8,341 bases of DNA from Desulfamplus sp. (GTDB lineage: Bacteria > Desulfobacterota > Desulfobacteria > Desulfobacterales > Desulfobacteraceae): positions 1 through 8,341 of the forward strand of contig JADGBP010000084.1 in NCBI GenBank assembly GCA_015231395.1, read 5' to 3'. This document shows positions 5,881 to 8,341 of the stretch, one piece after another. The translations under genes and the position numbers were made by a program. The notes below the pieces were generated by a model. It saw only the letters and a list, made by a program, of their open reading frames with translations, made no database searches and was not told the DNA's origin. How positions within the stretch are numbered: the first letter of the stretch is position 1; every line of letters begins with the position of its first letter.

Positions 5881-7941
5881 TTAAATTTTAAATGTCCCCA
5901 CTATCTCTTTGAGTTTATCTGCCAAATCAGAAAGATTAAGAGCATTATCATTTACTCGTTTACTGTTTGTAGTGATGTCAGTTGCAGATATATTTACATG
6001 GTTAATATCTTGAGAAATGTGGCTTGATGCTTTACTAAGCTGACTCATATTTTCACCAACCTCACTAATACTATTAGATACATTGGCAATATTGCCAGAA
6101 ATCTCTGATGTTGCAATGGATTGCTCCTCAACAGCAGATGCAATAGTAACAACTAAAAGATTGACATCTTCAATAACCTTTGCAAATCCTTGTATGTCAG
6201 CTACACTTCCATTGGCTATTGACTGCACATCTTCTATTTTTTTCTTTATTTCTTTTGTTGCATCTACTGTCTGAGTTGCAAGAGTCTTGATTTCAGAAGC
6301 AACTACTGCAAATCCTTTACCTGCCTCTCCAGCCCTTGCCGCTTCAATAGTAGCATTGAGTGCTAAAAGATTTGTCTGTTCTGAAATATCATTGATGACT
6401 TCCGTAACTTTGCCGATCTCCATGGCAGCTCTTCCAAGTTCAGACATACTATTTTTTGCATTATCAGCCTTTTTGACAGCTTGTGCAGAAATGCCTCTTG
6501 CGTTTTCTGAATTTTTTGCGATCTCATTTATTGTTGCACTCATCTCTTCTGTGGCAGTTGCTACCATATTGATATTATTTGAAGCCTCTTCCATAGCTGA
6601 TGCAACTGCATTGATGTTGGCATTCATCTCTTCTGTAGCAGCAGCAACGCCTGTTGATTTTTCTGAAGCATCAGAAGAATCTGAAGATAAAACTTTAGCA
6701 AGTCCAACTAATGATTTTGAAGAGCCATCAAGAGTTTTTGCATTCTCAAATATCATTGTAATAAGCCTTTGCAACTTATCCATAAAGAGATTAAACGCTT
6801 TTGCAAGCTCTCCAAGTTCATCTTGTGAGGTTATTTCAAGACGCTTTGTGGTATCTCCCTCTCCTTGTGCAATGTCATTAAGGCTGTTTACAACCTGCTT
6901 GACAGGGTTGACAATTATTCTTCCAGCAATAAAGTAAACAGAAAAAGAGAGAATAATCAGCGTAACTATTCCAATTCCAATGCTTATATCTCTTTGGTTT
7001 TTTGCACATAAAAGAATTTCGTCAACAGGTCCAGAAATAGCCATAGACCATGAGATACCTGTATTGCCTATGTGAATAGGCGTAAATACAAATTGCGATT
7101 CAGTTTTTGTTTTAACGGATACAAAAATCTCAGAACTCTCTTTTGCATCTGTTATATTTTGAAGCGTCTCAGGAGAGACAAACTCCTTTATATCTTTCCC
7201 AACCATTGCTTCCACAGGATGGGCAATGATAATTCCACTATTACTGATCAAACTTCCATAGCCTGATTCATAAACTTTAACATCAGAGATCATCTCTCTC
7301 ATTTTATCCATTGAAAAATCTACACCAGTAACTCCAACAACCTTGCCATCAATTTTTATAGGAACACAGACACTTATAACCGTTACCATTTTCCCGCCAA
7401 TATCATAGGCAATAGGTTCCATAACAACCTCTTTACCTTTTGACTTTGGTTTTGTGTAGTAGCCGGTTGTTGTATTGTCATCATAATTAGAACAAGGCTC
7501 AATATGGATACCTCCAACACGATTCCAATATGGAATAAAACGACCTGTTGCATCGTGTCCCTCTTTATTCACATATTCAGCATCTTTTCCATCAAGAGCG
7601 TTTGGCTCCCAAACTGTCCATGCACCTAAATATTGAGGGCTTTGCTCTACAACTTCACGCAACATGCTGTGTAAAATTTCTCTGTCAGGCGATTTAGTCT
7701 GCTTTTTTAAGCCCGCAAATCCCAATGCAAGAGAACGTGCTGTTTCTAAAGCTCTACCAAGTTCATTATTGATTTTAGAACCAAAATAGTCTGCTTTTGC
7801 AAAAGTAAATTTCATGGCTTCATTTTTAGAAGACTTAAAGCCTTTTATGCTTATAATGCTGATTGAACATACTAAAGATAGAAATAAAATAGAACAAATT
7901 GACAATAAAAGTTTTCCTCTTAACCCTTTAATATATTTCAT
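5881..7941 (-). CDS. Methyl-accepting chemotaxis protein (dCache-HAMP-MCP signal)
   Basis: A 686-residue transmembrane chemoreceptor. TM1 (~11-33) is followed by a large periplasmic double-Cache region (~45-310), TM2 (~321-340), HAMP (~341-394) and a long cytoplasmic signalling helix bundle. The ligand domain shows [15 protein letters not shown] (135-149), [13 protein letters not shown] and [10 protein letters not shown] (201-210), all characteristic of dCache_1 receptors that bind small organic ligands; I cannot assign the ligand. The bundle tip is intact: [20 protein letters not shown] (516-535) followed by [16 protein letters not shown], which binds CheA/CheW. Gln/Glu-rich EE pairs flanking it (EEMNANI, EEMSATI, EEQSIAT) are likely methylation sites. 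There is no C-terminal CheR/CheB tether pentapeptide. An AAAGG ribosome site (7953-7949) lies 7 nt before the ATG. The gene begins the tight chemoreceptor, heme-sensor and kinase run, and the palindromic promoter-like site at 8009-8043 lies upstream. Confidence 0.95.
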   Translation of the reverse strand: MKYIKGLRGKLLLSICSILFLSLVCSISIISIKGFKSSKNEAMKFTFAKADYFGSKINNELGRALETARSLALGFAGLKKQTKSPDREILHSMLREVVEQSPQYLGAWTVWEPNALDGKDAEYVNKEGHDATGRFIPYWNRVGGIHIEPCSNYDDNTTTGYYTKPKSKGKEVVMEPIAYDIGGKMVTVISVCVPIKIDGKVVGVTGVDFSMDKMREMISDVKVYESGYGSLISNSGIIIAHPVEAMVGKDIKEFVSPETLQNITDAKESSEIFVSVKTKTESQFVFTPIHIGNTGISWSMAISGPVDEILLCAKNQRDISIGIGIVTLIILSFSVYFIAGRIIVNPVKQVVNSLNDIAQGEGDTTKRLEITSQDELGELAKAFNLFMDKLQRLITMIFENAKTLDGSSKSLVGLAKVLSSDSSDASEKSTGVAAATEEMNANINAVASAMEEASNNINMVATATEEMSATINEIAKNSENARGISAQAVKKADNAKNSMSELGRAAMEIGKVTEVINDISEQTNLLALNATIEAARAGEAGKGFAVVASEIKTLATQTVDATKEIKKKIEDVQSIANGSVADIQGFAKVIEDVNLLVVTIASAVEEQSIATSEISGNIANVSNSISEVGENMSQLSKASSHISQDINHVNISATDITTNSKRVNDNALNLSDLADKLKEIVGTFKI

Positions 7942-8008
7942 TTTTAAACCTTTAATAATAGTTGTCCAATCAGGAGTGTTAAATGTTATGTTAATGTCAT
8001 TTTATTAA

Positions 8009-8043
8009 AGATTTGACAACTTTTTAAAAAAATTGTCAAATCT
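8009..8043 (-). promoter_or_regulatory. Palindromic promoter/operator (or terminator) before the chemoreceptor gene
   Basis: An 11-bp perfect inverted repeat, AGATTTGACAA (8009-8019) and TTGTCAAATCT (8033-8043), surrounds a 13-nt T/A centre that is nearly palindromic itself. On the minus strand it contains a perfect -35 box TTGACA (8039-8034), then 17 bp, then TCAAAT (8016-8011, 4 of 6 to the -10 consensus), about 70 nt before the chemoreceptor ATG. It also lies 30 nt after the stop of the preceding SBP gene and could fold in RNA as a terminator, but only a weak T tract (TCTTTAAT) follows. Both readings fit the sequence. Symmetry over a promoter would also suit a dimeric repressor site. Confidence 0.45.
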
Positions 8044-8072
8044 GTTCAAATCCATTTAAAGTATGAAATTTT

Positions 8073-8341
8073 TTACTCTGTTTTTAAACCATAACTTTCA
8101 AAAATTTTCTTGAACTCACCATTTACCTTAATCTCTGCAAGCCCTTTGTTAAATGCTTCAATAATCTCTTTACATCTTGGATTTGCAAGACCTGCTGAAA
8201 TACGTAAATCAGCACTTGAAAAGGAGTTTTCTGTAAATTTGATTTTCTCCAGCATGGAAGCATCTTCTTTTGCTGTAACTACTCTTGCTACGATTTCATC
8301 TTCTAATGTGAGATCAACTCGTTTAGCTATAAGTTTTTTGA
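8073..8341 (-). CDS. Periplasmic solute-binding protein, SBP_bac_3 family (3' part only)
   Basis: The frame is open from the right edge of the window down to the TAA at 8075-8073, giving about 89 codons of a protein whose start lies outside. It carries typical C-terminal features of type-3 binding proteins. KRVDLTLEDEIVARV matches the G/K-R-x-D return strand between lobes. FSSADLRISAGLANPRCKEI matches the segment after the hinge, where the mature fold returns to lobe 1. The end, FNKGLAEIKVNGEFKKIFESYG, is the classic closing helix (N-x-G-x-x-x-I-x-x-x-G-x-x-x-x-I/L-x-x-x-Y/W). The Met at 8255 is internal, not a start. It is followed by a 131-bp gap with a palindrome, so it may be transcribed separately from the chemoreceptor operon. 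The ligand is unknown. Confidence 0.85.
   Translation of the reverse strand, partial: KKLIAKRVDLTLEDEIVARVVTAKEDASMLEKIKFTENSFSSADLRISAGLANPRCKEIIEAFNKGLAEIKVNGEFKKIFESYGLKTE

Noticed and set aside
6287..6937. A 216-codon open frame on the plus strand
   Set aside because: It lies wholly antisense to the signalling bundle of the chemoreceptor. Its Ala/Ser-rich composition is what the repetitive heptads of that bundle give when read backwards, and it has no ribosome site.
8253..8255. Met at 8255 as start of a small 60-residue protein
   Set aside because: The frame stays open upstream to the window edge and reads as continuous SBP sequence (KRVDLTLEDEIVARV), so the Met is internal.

Overview
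The window is AT-rich bacterial DNA in which every supported gene lies on the minus strand. Protein style points to a sulfate-reducer-like deltaproteobacterium (Desulfobacterota, perhaps Desulfobacteraceae). The signs are a c-type-heme DUF3365 sensor, the Cys/His tail seen on many sensory proteins of that group, a PAS-type hybrid histidine kinase, a large dCache chemoreceptor and several stand-alone SBP_bac_3 periplasmic proteins. This placement is inferred from family distribution, not from a marker gene.

In order of transcription (right to left): the 3' end of a periplasmic solute-binding protein (SBP, 8341-8073); a 131-bp gap with a strong palindrome (8009-8043) that can be read as a promoter/operator or a terminator; a methyl-accepting chemotaxis protein (7941-5881); a membrane-anchored heme-c sensor with a cytoplasmic Cys/His-rich tail (5868-4882); a hybrid histidine kinase whose ATG overlaps the sensor's stop as ATGA (4885-2609); an SBP (2526-1729); a 176-bp gap with a GC-rich REP-like hairpin and a second hairpin; another SBP (1552-812); a gene-free stretch of about 630 bp (182-811); and the first 60 codons of one more SBP (181-1).

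The gene-free stretch is structured. It holds a large imperfect inverted duplication that includes the leader of the leftmost SBP gene, a smaller imperfect inverted repeat that appears inserted in one arm, a MITE-like element with 17-nt terminal inverted repeats, and an AT-rich hairpin that may end the SBP gene at 812.

The genes look like one signal-input module. Periplasmic binding proteins and a periplasmic heme sense solutes or redox state/gas, the chemoreceptor passes signals to the chemotaxis array, and the kinase to a phosphorelay. No ABC permease or ATPase is in view, so the SBPs may serve sensing rather than uptake, although a transporter could lie outside the window. No clearly unprecedented system is visible. 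The most noteworthy items are the kinase-less heme-sensor/Cys-His protein translationally overlapped with a kinase that has its own sensor domain, and the inverted duplication at 201-500.
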